Below the pieces are notes generated by a model. That model saw only the letters and a list, made by a program, of their open reading frames with translations, had not been told where the DNA came from and did not search any database. A stretch of DNA of 64,000 nt, from positions 549,151 to 613,150 of the forward strand of contig CAJJDO010000022.1 in NCBI GenBank assembly GCA_905183005.1, read 5' to 3'. A program made the translations under genes and the position numbers. This DNA comes from Paramecium pentaurelia. Lineage: Eukaryota; Ciliophora; Oligohymenophorea; Peniculida; Parameciidae. This document shows, piece by piece, positions 1 to 11,526 of this stretch (position 1 is its first letter; every line of letters begins with the position of its first letter).

Positions 1-478
1 CTTTCTAAATTTACTTGAACATTATTCTTTTCCAAATCCATGTTATTTATCATTCAACCATTCACCTTCATAATATGATCCATCCGTACTCATAAATTTT
101 CCAACTCCGTTTGCCTTATCATCCATCCATGATCCTTCATATATATTACCACTTATATTCACTAATTTACCATGACCTTAAGCCTTATCATTAACAAAAT
201 CTCCTATATAATATGATCCTTTTTTCATTAAATTATTTACCATCAGGCCATATTTGTTTTCCTCTGCCATGTCTTACTCCATTCAATAATTCTCCCTCAT
301 ATATTGCACCTGTCTCTAATCTTAAAATCTGTTTATCCTCCACTTGTTAAGACATCTAAGCTGACAGATGATAATATTCATCACTAAGGGCCCCTTCAAC
401 AACTTCAATCTCTGAAACATTAAGTATAATTGGTTTTTCAACAGTAAATTTTGAACATAACCCAGAACAACTTCCCAT
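1..478 (-). CDS. MORN-repeat protein, N-terminal part (runs off window)
   Basis: Read on the minus strand with TAA/TAG as Gln, this starts MGSCSGLCSKF and carries on off the left edge. After about 50 residues it enters MORN-type repeats, visible as YEGELLNGVRHGRG, a WPDG turn and SYYEGEWLND. MORN repeats usually bind membranes or act as scaffolds. Gly-2 followed closely by Cys-4 suggests N-myristoylation plus palmitoylation, so a membrane or cilium-associated role is inferred, not shown. The gene is head-to-head with the COX5B-like gene, 334 bp between start codons. The C-terminus is missing, so the repeat number is unknown. Confidence 0.8.
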
Positions 479-812
479 TTTAATTGATATAATAATTATA
501 AAAAATGCATCTATCAATAAAAAGGATATAATGAGTAAAACTTAGAATAGCTTATTGGCTAATAAATATTCAAAAATTATAAATTATAGATCTTTTCTAT
601 TTTTAATACTATGTTGTTATAACTATTCAAAAATTTCTAATTTATTTTTGACAATTTGATTCAATACAAATTTTAACAAACTTAAAAATAAAGAAATAAC
701 TCAAAATGATAGATTGAAATAAACTTAAGAGTGTGAGATGTACTTTATTTATGTAATATCTATTTAAAGCATGATATTTGGATATAATTATTAATAAAAT
801 AAAGATTTAAAT
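479..812. other. Intergenic, divergent promoter region
   Basis: AT-rich spacer between two divergent genes. I see no ORF, RNA gene or repeat in it. Confidence 0.6.
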
Positions 813-3800
813 ATGCTGAGGTTAGTGAGTAAGAAGTCATTCTCCTCTACATTTAATGTGTTGGATACATTCAAGACTCTAAAAAGTGTGGTAATATACT
901 AAAATCTATGGAAAGATTACAGCCCCAATAAGACATATAAGGTCATATGTACGATAAGATGGTGTGCACAGTTCAATGACACCAAATTTGACTTATCAGG
1001 CATTTGATGAAGTGCTTCATGAATATTATGCTGCCTATTCTGGAAATCCTTTCCATTTACAAGTTTACAATAACTTAGATAATATCTAAACAGTCAACTT
1101 TGGTACAGTAGACAATCCCTGTGTTATTTTTACTGCTGATACTCCCTTTAGATATGTTGGATGCACTGGTTTACAGAATGAAGATGATTATGAACAACAC
1201 GAAATCCATCTCTTTATGTTAAGAGAAGGTCCTTTGTAGAGATGCCCAATGTGTGGTCAAGTTTTCAAATTGGTTAGATTAAGATAATAAGAGGATGAAG
1301 AAATGTCCTACTATAGAGATTCATTCCATCCTATTGATATTTTTGAATTGGATGTAAATTAATCAATCAATTATTTTAGAATGAAAATGTTTAATCAATC
1401 AATATGCTCAAAATGTGGACTCACAGAGAGGCTTCATTATTTGAAAGTGCATTATATGAATAAAATATTATGGTAACAATGGATAACGATGTACATGATA
1501 GATTACTTGTTGATCCAGCTTATAGAATGTGGAGATTTTAACATGGTGAAGATAAATTAAAATACATTGATTAATAATTGAAATAAGCAGGTTATAATGA
1601 AGAAAGAGTCTATAGAAATCCTAAATACAAATTACCAATGTAAAAGGCAACATATGCAGCTGTCATTGAAGCAGAGAAGGTCTTGGCAATCTAAGAAAGA
1701 TTAGAAAGAAAAGTGAATAGATTCCATGTTAGAGAATATCTTGATTTTGCTAATCATGCTAGAAGAGAAAGAAGAATGAGATTGAGATAAAAGGAAAGAT
1801 GGGAAAACAATTACACTTATTTCTATGGAGGTCTTACAGAAGAAGAATAATTATATAATGATTACTTTGAAACTGATTAAGAATTATATAAAGATGATGA
1901 ATAAGTTGAATAAAGAATTGATGAGGCTGTTGCTTAAGTTGATCCTAAGTATAGTCCTCTCAGATTTGACTTTTAAGAAGCATATACTCATAATCCTGAA
2001 GAAGATTAAACTTCACTTCTTGAAAAGAAATTATGGAGATTCAAATATAGATTAGCATTTGATTGCACTAAAGATTATTAAGTTAGAGAAAGAAGATTGA
2101 TTGAAAGACATTTGGCAAGAATGACTAAAGACCCAGAATATATTGCTGTTTTCAAGAATCTATAAACTGCTGTTAATTCTGAAAATGAATTTGCAATCTT
2201 ATAAGCTGAAAAGAATTATTATAATCTTGCAGCTAAAGAAGGATGTAAATTTATTAAATTATTTATTTAGTCCTTTAATACAAGGATTACTTTGAAGGAG
2301 ATTCATCAGCTGAAGTTGAATTAGTTGAGGAATTATATAAAGCTTCACCTTTAGCATTCAGCAAAGTCTTTGTTAATCATTCTGCAAGATTATTCTAATA
2401 AGAAGGATTCTAGAAATTCCCTAAAAGAGCTTGGAATGACAGTCTAGGATTAATTTAAAATTATGTTTTGGATTTCTAAGANNNNNNNNNNNNNNNNNNN
2501 NNNNNNNNNNNNNNNNNNNNNNNNNNNNNNNNNNNNNNNNNNNNNNNNNNNNNNNNNNNNNNNNNNNNNNNNNNNNNNNNNNNNNNNNNNNNNNNNNNNN
2601 NNNNNNNNNNNNNNNNNNNNNNNNNNNNNNNNNNNNNNNNNNNNNNNNNNNNNNNNNNNNNNNNNNNNNNNNNNNNNNNNNNNNNNNNNNNNNNNNNNNN
2701 NNNNNNNNNNNNNNNNNNNNNNNNNNNNNNNNNNNNNNNNNNNNNNNNNNNNNNNNNNNNNNNNNNNNNNNNNNNNNNNNNNNNNNNNNNNNNNNNNNNN
2801 NNNNNNNNNNNNNNNNNNNNNNNNNNNNNNNNNNNNNNNNNNNNNNNNNNNNNNNNNNNNNNNNNNNNNNNNNNNNNNNNNNNNGCTATCTAAGAAAGAT
2901 TAGAAAGAAAAGTGAATAGATTCCATGTTAGAGAATATCTTGATTTTGCTAATCATGCTAGAAGAGAAAGAAGAATGAGATTGAGATAAAAGGAAAGATG
3001 GGAAAACAATTACACTTATTTCTATGGAGGTCTTACAGAAGAAGAATAATTATATAATGATTACTTTGAAACTGATTAAGAATTATATAAAGATGATGAA
3101 TAAGTTGAATAAAGAATTGATGAGGCTGTTGCTTAAGTTGATCCTAAGTATAGTCCTCTCAGATTTGACTTTTAAGAAGCCTATACCCATAATCCTGAAG
3201 AAGATTAAACTTCACTTCTTGAAAAGAAATTATGGAGATTCAAATATAGATTAGCATTTGATTGCACCAAAGATTATTAAGTTAGAGAAAGAAGATTGAT
3301 TGAAAGACATTTGGCAAGAATGACTAAAGACCCAGAATATATTGCTGTATTCAAAAATCTATAAAATGCTGTTAATTCTGAAAATGAATTTGCAATCTTA
3401 TAAGCTGAAAAGAATTATTATAATCTCGCAGCTAAAGAAGGATGTAATTTTATTATATTATTTATTTAGTCCTTTAATACAAGGACTACTTTGAAGGAGA
3501 TTCATCAGCTGAAGTCGAATTGGTTGAAGAGTTATACAAAGCTTCACCTTTGGCATTCAGCAAAATCTTCGTTAATCACTCTGCAAGATTATTCTAATAA
3601 GAAGGATTCTAAAAATTCCCTAAAAGAGCTTGGAATGACAGTCTAGGATTAATATAAAATTATGTTTTAGATTTCTAAGACTTTTCATCTAATATTGTAC
3701 CAAAAGCTTAAAAATTGGCTAATTATGCTGGTTTATAAAATGTATTTAAAATAGTTTAAATTATAGGTACTACCTGCAGATGAGTAAGAGTTAGTAAAAC

Positions 3801-3933
3801 TTGGTTTAGATAAAACTGAATAAATTGCAAGATAAAAAATTGCATAAGCTTAAGAAAAACCATAATTAAATGAACCACCTAAATAAGCATAATAATAAGC
3901 ACCTCCAAAAGTTGAATAAGAATAATAGAAGCC

Positions 3934-3990
<57 letters not shown>

Positions 3991-4018
3991 GAAAGGACCT
4001 TTTAACAAAAAGAAATGA
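813..4018 (+). CDS. COX5B: Cytochrome c oxidase subunit 5B-like protein with long C-terminal extension (interrupted by assembly gap)
   Basis: The start MLRLVSKKSFSS looks like a mitochondrial presequence. After two short introns the protein carries the COX5B zinc-site signature: VGCTG, then about 25 residues later RCPMCGQVFKLVRL. A further CSKCGL pair follows. Known COX5B is a nuclear-encoded matrix-side subunit of complex IV; here it is followed by a very long charged helical extension. Ciliate respiratory complexes are known to carry such additions. The extension is interrupted by 403 Ns, and the sequence before the gap recurs after it, so the true length cannot be read. Small introns (for example a 26-nt one near 2247 and its counterpart near 3446) are conserved in both copies. 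The C-terminus is Pro/Gln-rich with 18 consecutive TAA glutamines, ending KKGPFNKKK and TGA. Identity of the 5B domain is secure; the model across the gap is not. Confidence 0.75.
1686..2481 (+). repeat. Left copy of a 796-bp near-duplicate flanking the N gap
   Basis: This segment of the COX5B-like extension recurs at 2885-3680 at a constant offset of 1199 bp with only a scattering of substitutions. Most are silent at codon level; two replacements seen are Thr to Asn and Val to Ile. The internal intron is present in both copies. Confidence 0.9.
2482..2884. other. Assembly gap (403 Ns)
   Basis: A run of 403 Ns inside the COX5B-like gene. Any ORF spanning it is meaningless. Confidence 0.99.
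2885..3680 (+). repeat. Right copy of the 796-bp near-duplicate
   Basis: Second copy of 1686-2481. It begins exactly at the end of the N run, which favours two alleles or paralogous contigs scaffolded in series over a true tandem duplication. Confidence 0.9.
3935..3988 (+). repeat. (TAA)18 polyglutamine-coding tract
   Basis: Eighteen consecutive TAA codons in frame near the end of the COX5B-like gene, read as 18 Gln. It is both a trinucleotide microsatellite and a good illustration of the reassigned code. Confidence 0.9.
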
Positions 4019-4083
4019 TAATTTAATTATTAAAATAAAACAAAATAAATATCTTATAATTATCTACTAGATTTTTTATTGAT

Positions 4084-5462
4084 TCAATCTTATTAATCTT
4101 AATTTTATTCTAATTACATTTCTTCTCTTTTATCATTATATGAAGAGAATAATTCCTAATAATCAATTTTTTATCTGCTCTCTTTTCCAATAGCATAATG
4201 ATCTATTTATGCACAACCTGGTTATATTTATTTTAAATTTTCTAAGATCTAAATTCTATTATATGGCAATCATTATTACATATTTTTTTCTAAATATTCC
4301 TTTGAATTCTATTCTTCCATATTAGAAATAGGTAAATGCAATTTATATTCAGGGCCAAAATAGATCTTATAATCAGATTCATCAGGAATATTATCAGGAA
4401 TTGGTACATTTAATGCTAAGGAAGTTTCATAGGTCCAACAACGTGGAACATTTCTTAATGTATATCCTCCACCACCTACCATTATAATAGGGACATTAAA
4501 TTTTTTCAGATATTCAATACAAGACCCATGGCCTAAGTAATACTATTGAATAATAACCTTTGATGCTTAAATTAAAACATCCCAAACGATCTCCACTTAG
4601 ACTATCAGTTCCTCCTTGTAACATTATAACATCTGGTTTAAAATTATCCATAATGCTATCGATAACAGGTTTAAATATTAATTAGATAGAATCATCATTT
4701 AAACCTTCATTCAATGGAAAATTAACTGCATAATATTTTCCTTTATCATGTCCAACATCATCAATATGCCCAGTTCCAGGAAAATATTCTTTAAATTTAT
4801 GAAAAGAACAAGTCATAACTCTATCAGTTAAATAAAATGCTTCTTCAACTCCATCTCCATGATGAATATCAATATCGATATAAAGTACTCTTTAATATGT
4901 TTTTAATAGTTCTAATATTCCTAATACACAATCATTAACATAACAAAATCCACTTGCCTCACTTTATTTCGCGTGATGCAATCCACCACTCCAATTTATA
5001 GCAATATTACTCTTCTAATCTGCTATTACACAAGCAGCACCAACAGATCCAGAAGTTTGACATAAACAAAAATCAAATAACCTATCCAAAACTGGGCAAT
5101 CTTCCATAAAATTGACTATATATTTAAATATTTATTCATTTACATCTATATAATTGATCTTCATGTTGGCATTTATTTTCTGGAGTAATAATTTTGATTA
5201 AATCAATATATTCTTTCGAATGAAATTAAGTCAATACATCTTCATCTACTCTTTTAATATAAGTTTGAACAAAAGATTGATCCTAAACCTAAAAATGAAT
5301 ACATCTTACAATACAATTCATATATTATTTAAGTCCATAATGACCAACTAAATCATCTGTGATAGCTACTCTTAAAGGTTTCATAGGGTGAGTTGTTGAA
5401 TAATTAAAGGTACCGAATTCCTCATCGTAATAATAAGTCACTTTCTACTTGAAGAGATTCAT
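4084..5462 (-). CDS. Class I histone deacetylase
   Basis: About 433 aa after removing three introns (28, 25 and 24 nt); total exon length is a multiple of three. The N-terminus MNLFKQKVTYYYDEEFG followed by THPMKP matches the start of RPD3/HDAC1-type enzymes. Catalytic elements are visible in order: GGLHHAK (tandem His), EASGFCYVND, DIDIHHGDG (zinc Asp/His), GTDSLSGDRLG (zinc Asp) and GGGGYTLRN (transition-state Tyr). The end of the fold, EYLEK...NLKQIQPGC, also aligns. Family knowledge: zinc-dependent removal of acetyl groups from histone lysines in nuclear co-repressor complexes. A short Gln-rich tail follows. The COX5B-like gene converges on it with about 65 bp between stops. Confidence 0.95.
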
Positions 5463-5680
5463 TCTTCCCCCAAAATTGTATTTTTAATTATATTATTGTT
5501 TATATTATAATTCATTATATTTAGTAAACTATTTTGAATATCTGAAAATTATAATAATGCTGAATAGATACAACCAAATAAATTCACTTCAATCTTAATC
5601 TTTTCCAATATTATATTTTTTAAATATCAATAATTCTCTAAAAATATATAAGTTAACAAAAATACATATAAAAATTTTAA

Positions 5681-7204
5681 TCATTAATCAAGTTTATCCA
5701 AAATTAGATTTATTAATTCGTAATTTTCATCTGATATTTTCATTTGTTAAACAAACAAAATTCTTGATTCACAATCTTCTTCATTAAATATTTTAACATT
5801 AACCTAATCTATACTTATAAGTCTGTATAAGATGAAAAGTATATTAAACAAAAATTGATTATCTTTTTCTTCACAATAGTCATTTAATTCTTGAGCTATT
5901 TACTTAATTAATTTATAATCCTTATTTAATTTTATTACATCTTCATCCTTAGAAAATTTGATTAGATTATGGAGAAACAAAAAAAAATCATCAACCTCTA
6001 AAAATATTGAAGGGATGTTTTATGCATAAGGAAGAATTTCCTCCCAAAATTCATTGATATATTGAGGATCATCTGTAATAAAATTACTCAATGTCACAAA
6101 ACCTTTTTTGATTAAAGATTTTAATTCTCTTTTTATAATATTCTATTAATCCATAAAATTTTTAATTGTTTTTATTATTGTATGTGCCATCTGAGATTGA
6201 AAATTTAAAGTTATTTCATTATCTATTTTATAAATAAAAAGATTACCTAATAATGATACATATTAAAAATATTTAAATATTTCTCCACATAATTAAATAT
6301 TCTCAAAATCTCCTTTCAACAAATAATTCAAAAAACTCAAATCTAACTTAGATTTATCATAAGAATAAATTCTGTTCATCATTTTGAGAATCCATTATTT
6401 TTCTTTAGCATTATATAACTATATATAGAGATCTTACAATATTTCATGTAACTCAATTAATTTAAATTTATTAATTTCTGGTTTCATTCTATCCAAATTT
6501 ATAATCAAAGAATAAAAGTCATCAAATAAACATTTTTGTTTACATTTGAGTGTGTAATTCCTTTAATTGAATATATATTATACCATAAACATTTTGGAAG
6601 TTATAGTATTAAAATCAAGTCTCTACATTGGTAACAATCACAAGCTAAATTTGCAAAAATATCCAAAATGTACTATTATAATTCTGTATAGTAAGTTGAA
6701 TTATAATAGCCAGCAAGTTATTATATGTATTCATGAATAGGTTGAATTTATTGATGATTTCCTGCTGAAATAGCCAATAATATATGTAAACAAGATTTCT
6801 GAAAAATTAATATTTATATCTACATCTATTTGAGGATAACCAATATTAAATATTTTGAATATTCGTTCAACATCATTTGTAGTATTATAATCAGGTTCAC
6901 AATCATATTCATTATAATAATTGCTTAATTACTAAACTTTGAAAATGCTGTCTGTTATTGTTTCATCCATATCATATTCATCATTCATAGAGTTAAATTT
7001 CTTGATAAATATTCACTAAATTACCTATTAATTGCCTTTTTCGAATGCCTCGTAATATGATTATTAAAATATATTATTGCTACAAGTAAATGGAATTATG
7101 TCTTTTGATTATGGAAATCGATTTTTTCTGAATGTTTCTTCTCTAGCTTTTTTCTTAAGTCCAATAATAAACTTCTCTCTTTTTTGAGTTATATTTTAAA
7201 GCAT
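5681..7204 (-). CDS. Divergent importin alpha-like (karyopherin alpha) ARM protein
   Basis: About 483 aa with three introns of 24, 25 and 23 nt. The N-terminus has a basic stretch (KREKFIIGLKKKAREETFRK) resembling an importin-beta-binding domain. Helical ARM-like repeats follow; one, ILDIFANLACDCYQCRDLIL, corresponds to the importin alpha motif with WALGNIAGDS and CRD. Known role: adaptor that carries NLS cargo to importin beta for nuclear entry. Most repeats have drifted, and the canonical Trp/Asn cargo array is not clearly kept, so cargo choice may differ or it may be another ARM protein. Moderately confident. Confidence 0.65.
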
Positions 7205-7526
7205 TTTTAATAATTTTAAATAAATATAAGGCAAATTAGTAATCTAAAATAATTATGTACATCATTCATTATATAATAATCAATAAAATTTACATAGAAT
7301 TTAATAATTGTATAAAATATTACTTATTAATAAATAATAATTGGGTGTAATTATATTAGCATTTATTGAAAATAGTATTTTAACAATCATCATTGTATAC
7401 TAATTGGATTATAAGACTTTTAAACTCATTTATCATCAATTAGTTTACTACTTTTCTTTGATGAATATAGAAATTTACGAATAAATTTGAGAAATCCCAA
7501 TGTGATAAATTTATATTTAAATAATA
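7205..7526. other. Intergenic, divergent promoter region
   Basis: AT-rich spacer between divergent importin-like and proteasome genes. Nothing else seen. Confidence 0.6.
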
Positions 7527-8353
7527 ATGCTTAAGCATCTTTACGATACAGACTGTGTTACTTGGTCACCATAAGGCAAATTATTCTAAGTAGAATATGC
7601 TATGGAAGCTGTCAAATAAGGAAGCATATGTTTGGGACTCAAATCAAACGAAAATGTAGTATTATGCAGTCTCAAAAGACAACCATCTGAATTAGCAGGC
7701 TATTAAGAAAAATAATTTAAAATAGATGATCATATGGCTATTGCTATTGCTGGATTAACAGCAGATGCACGTATTAAATTATATATATAAATACAGGTGT
7801 TTTATGTAAATATATGAGAACAGAATGCTTAGAATATAAATATACATATGAATCTCATCATCCAGTAGGAAGATTAGTTTACAAAGTTGCAGAAAGTATG
7901 ATATATATCAAATTTGAAAAGAGTCTCAACATAAAACTTAAAGTGGGGCTAAGAGACCCTATGGTGTAGGATTATTGGTTGCTGGTATTGATCCAAATGG
8001 TGTTCATTTATTTGAAACATGTCCATCTGGCAATTATTATGAATATAAATGTTAAGCTATAGGTTCAAGATCATAAGCTGCTAGAACTTATTTTGAAAGT
8101 TGGTTCCATTTATTTGAAAAAAGTACTTTAGAATAACTTATTTTACATGGATTAAGTGCTATCAAGAAGGCTATTATGGAAGATGAAGAGTATTTTAAGA
8201 TATTATAAATATAATAGATTAAATGAGAAAAATGTAGAAGTTGGAATTTTAGGTAAGAATTAGAAATTTACACATTTAAATGCTTAAGAATTAAGAGATT
8301 ATATTGCTAAATTAGATGCTTTTAATCCTAATTCTTAAATATAATAAGAATGA
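7527..8353 (+). CDS. PSMA1: 20S proteasome subunit alpha (PSMA1 type)
   Basis: About 248 aa with three introns (26, 26, 28 nt). The N-terminus carries the alpha-subunit signature YDTDCVTWSPQGKLFQVEYA, then EAVKQGS, LGLKS, IAGLTADAR, GRLV, RPYGVGLLVAG and ARTYFE. Length and these motifs fit alpha subunit PSMA1 (alpha-6 in the systematic naming) rather than other alpha subunits. It forms part of the outer gating ring and has no protease activity itself. Compared with animal PSMA1 the C-terminal tail is short and Gln-containing. Confidence 0.95.
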
Positions 8354-8749
8354 TAATTTAATAATACATATTTTAATAGATATTATGTAAGTTCAATGTT
8401 TTTATTTTTTAAAGAATTCTTAATCACTTTTTACACAATATTACTTAAATAATACAGAAAATATATACAATATTTATAAATTAATATGATTTAAATGGTA
8501 ATAAAGATAATAATTCAACAATCATTCTCTATAAAGCTTATATTAATATGGAATATTAATTATTAAATTTATAAGAAAAGAATTTCTATATTACATTAAG
8601 AATGTGAATCATTGAAATTAAAAATTATTTTCAAGATTGGAGATTATTTCTTAATTTATATTTTATATGATTCCAATAATATTTATGAATGGAGGCGACT
8701 TTAATATAATTTATTTATTATATATATATATATAAATGAAATTGTTAAT
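8354..8749. other. Intergenic between convergent genes
   Basis: AT-rich, with a short (TA)n run near 8718-8733. No ORF or RNA gene recognised. Confidence 0.6.
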
Positions 8750-9265
8750 TCATGCAATAATAACATCAATATCATTATAAACATCATAATCTGATCTTCT
8801 TCTTTTATTATATAAATGTATTTATAAAATTTCATCTTCCCATTTTAATTTTAAACCTTTATCTTCCCATTTTATATTGTATTCATCAATTTTCCAAGTC
8901 ACAAATTTTTCTGCATTATTGAAACAATAATATGGACACAATAAAGAAAATCCGCATGTAAAAGGAATAAGTAAATATGATAAAAGTATTAATTTTCTTG
9001 GAGGCCAATTGTTTGCTATTGTTCTGTTCAATTCATCTAGAAATGATTTTATTTCATGTTCGTTAATATATTCAAGCAATAATGAATTATGTTTTAAGTA
9101 ATAATATGGGTGTAATTTGGATAAGATAAATTTATTTCCTTTTGTTTTAATTGTAATTACTGCATTAGCTTCTTATAGCTCTTAATAATTCTTTATAGTT
9201 TTCATTTTATTAGGTTCTTGCATACTTGGTGTTTCTAAAGATTTATCTAAACTAACTTAGTACAT
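8750..9265 (-). CDS. Golgin A7/ERF4-family protein (putative DHHC palmitoyltransferase partner)
   Basis: Single-exon gene of 171 aa starting MYQVSLDKSLETP. The core (residues about 55-150) has the ERF4/GCP16 layout: a helix ending FLDELNRTIANNW, a hydrophobic re-entrant segment LILLSYLLIPFTCGFSLLCP, then a second helix and the terminal strand WEDKGLKLKWEDE, which matches the family's GL.L..... ending. Family knowledge: these proteins bind and stabilise DHHC acyltransferases at ER or Golgi membranes. The assignment rests on layout and a few residues, so an unrelated small membrane protein is possible. Confidence 0.6.
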
Positions 9266-10336
9266 ATATAAATAAATAAAGAAATATTTTATAGCTAATA
9301 ATCTAGAAGTAATAATCTAGAAATAATAATAATTTAAAGAAAAACTATTTTATGTTAAAAATAAATAAAAGAGTTTATCTTTGATTTTTATTCATTTCTA
9401 GTTTTCAATTAACTATCTAAAACTCTAAATTATATAAGGTAAACCAAACTTATATTGTTTTTTGGTATCTTATCTATTAACTAAATTCGTATATACTAAA
9501 TAATGAAGCAATTCAAAATAGATAAGAACATCATAAATAAAAATTGACTTATTAATTAAATCGAAAAATAATTAAAAGAGATCAGATGGATAATAACTGG
9601 ACTTTTTAACTGAAAATAATTAGTAATGAGATTATTTTATAAAAAGATACACATAATTAATCATTTGAAAAGTATAGAAATTTGAAGAAGTATTTAGAAT
9701 TATAATTTTGGATTTAAAAATAATAAACAATTAAGATTACAACAATTTTAATATTTAGAATATAAGATTTGGTGATTATCATTTATTTTTCTAAATGATT
9801 CCAATTTTAATCCTTTTGAATCTTATTTTTTCTATTTAATTGGTGAGATTCTCAATCATTATCAAGAAACAGAAAAATCTTTTTAATTTCGTTTATAATT
9901 AATCAATATTTGTTTTTCATTTAATAAATAGAGTTATATTTTTATACTTACAACTCCATAAGTCTATCAATCTTACATAAAAACTATATATCTTTATTTA
10001 GAAACCTTCTTATTTTATTTTAAATCCATATTCTTAAAATTTCATAAATTTAAATATAATTTCTAATTACAAAAATTAAACTATTAAAATCTTGCTTCAA
10101 AAGGACTACTATAATAATATAAATATTATTTTAATTCAATAATAGGCAAAACTCTACATGAATTTTACATATTTTAATTATAATATCTCTTAAATAGACC
10201 ATAGAAAATGAAGCTTTAATATCACTTTTAAAAAATGTTGAAAGTCTTTTAGATAAAAATAATATCAATATAACAAGTATATATGTGATATTTTTATAAA
10301 ATTATCAATATTGGCAATTAATATTATTATATTATT
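9266..10336. other. Long intergenic region with one uncertain open frame
   Basis: About 1.07 kb between divergent genes. On the plus strand a frame without TGA runs from about 9790 to 10291 (roughly 165 codons, rich in F/Y/K/Q/I) but has no clear start or homology. In AT-rich DNA read with a single stop codon such frames arise by chance, so I do not call a gene. Confidence 0.4.
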
Positions 10337-11165
10337 ATGCTGAGTCTCAATAAATTAATTTACTTGAATCCATAACCTTCTTATCATTCCAAGACTTTCG
10401 ATGGTCATTAAAAACTTAAACTATTATTTATCAGAACAAAGCAAAATAAACATTAAATTCCTTGTTTATTCATCAAAGCGAATTCAGATGAATACCTCTT
10501 ATATTTTCATAGTAATGCAGAGGATATGTAAATTTTATTTAAATTTAAAAGAGGCACTTGTTATGAATTTACATCTGCTTTGAGTTAAGGATTGAATGTA
10601 AATGTAATTTGCATGGAATATCCAGGATATGGGATTTACACATAAGTTGAACCTTCTTAACAATAAATTGAAAAGGATGCAGAAGATGTGTTTATTTATA
10701 TTAATTTGGAATTAAGAGTTCCTGATTCTAAACTGACTATTTTTGGAAGGTCTATTGGAACTGGCCCAGCTTGTTTTTTAGCATCAATTTATTAACCAAA
10801 AGCATTAATTTTATTAAGTCCATTCACTTCTATAAAGGCTGTTGCTAAAAAGCATTTTTACTTTGCTGCAAATTTATTAAAAGTATATAGAAATTCATAA
10901 TTCCTTATAGGATTAATTTGATAATGTACAAAGAGCCAATAAGGTTTCATGTCCTTGTATTATCATTCATGGTAAACTAGATAAATTTATTCCAATTTAA
11001 ATGGCAGAAGATCTTTACAAAAGTTTGGCTTCAAAAAGAAAAACATTTTTTTATCCTGAAGATAAAGATCATAATAATTTCAATTTTTAATATGATATAA
11101 AAGATATTGTTTAGAACTTCATTAAGGAAATTGAATAGTTAAATCATATGTTTTTGCATAATTGA
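10337..11165 (+). CDS. ABHD17/bem46-like alpha/beta hydrolase
   Basis: About 266 aa with one 28-nt intron. It has the oxyanion strand LLYFHSNAEDM, then YPGYGIYT, the nucleophile elbow GRSIGTG (Ser), the acid in HGKLDKFIP and the histidine in DKDHNNF. This arrangement matches the ABHD17/FAM108 branch of serine hydrolases. In animals ABHD17 proteins remove palmitate from membrane proteins. No Cys-rich N-terminus typical of animal ABHD17 is present, so membrane targeting would differ. Substrate is not inferable. Confidence 0.8.
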
Positions 11166-11526
11166 TATATCTAGAATCTCTTTAATTAGTTTACATTAGC
11201 ATTTTTAAAGAATTTATCTTAGATAATTTATTTTGATTATTTCACTATTCAATTCTAAAACTAATTAATTTTTTCTTATGAATTTATATGATTATAAAAG
11301 AAATTATATTAAATTCTTTCTATATTTATGAAATATTTACTAAGATTTTTATAAATTGATCTATTTTCTTATTATATAGATATTAATCATATTTATTAAA
11401 TTTATTTATAATATCTATAAAATGTAGTTATGAAAAATGATTACAAATTTAATATATAAAATATTTATTAAATAATAATATAATAAGATTGCTATTTAGT
11501 ATATCTAATATTAATATCTGATAAAC
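11166..11526. other. Intergenic between convergent genes
   Basis: Very AT-rich spacer; nothing recognised. Confidence 0.6.

Noticed and set aside
2463..2903. Open frame across the N run
   Set aside because: Composed almost entirely of Ns; no evidence of coding in that frame.
9790..10291. 165-codon open frame in an intergenic region
   Set aside because: No ATG, no homology, and composition expected from AT-rich DNA with only one stop codon. Left as uncertain.
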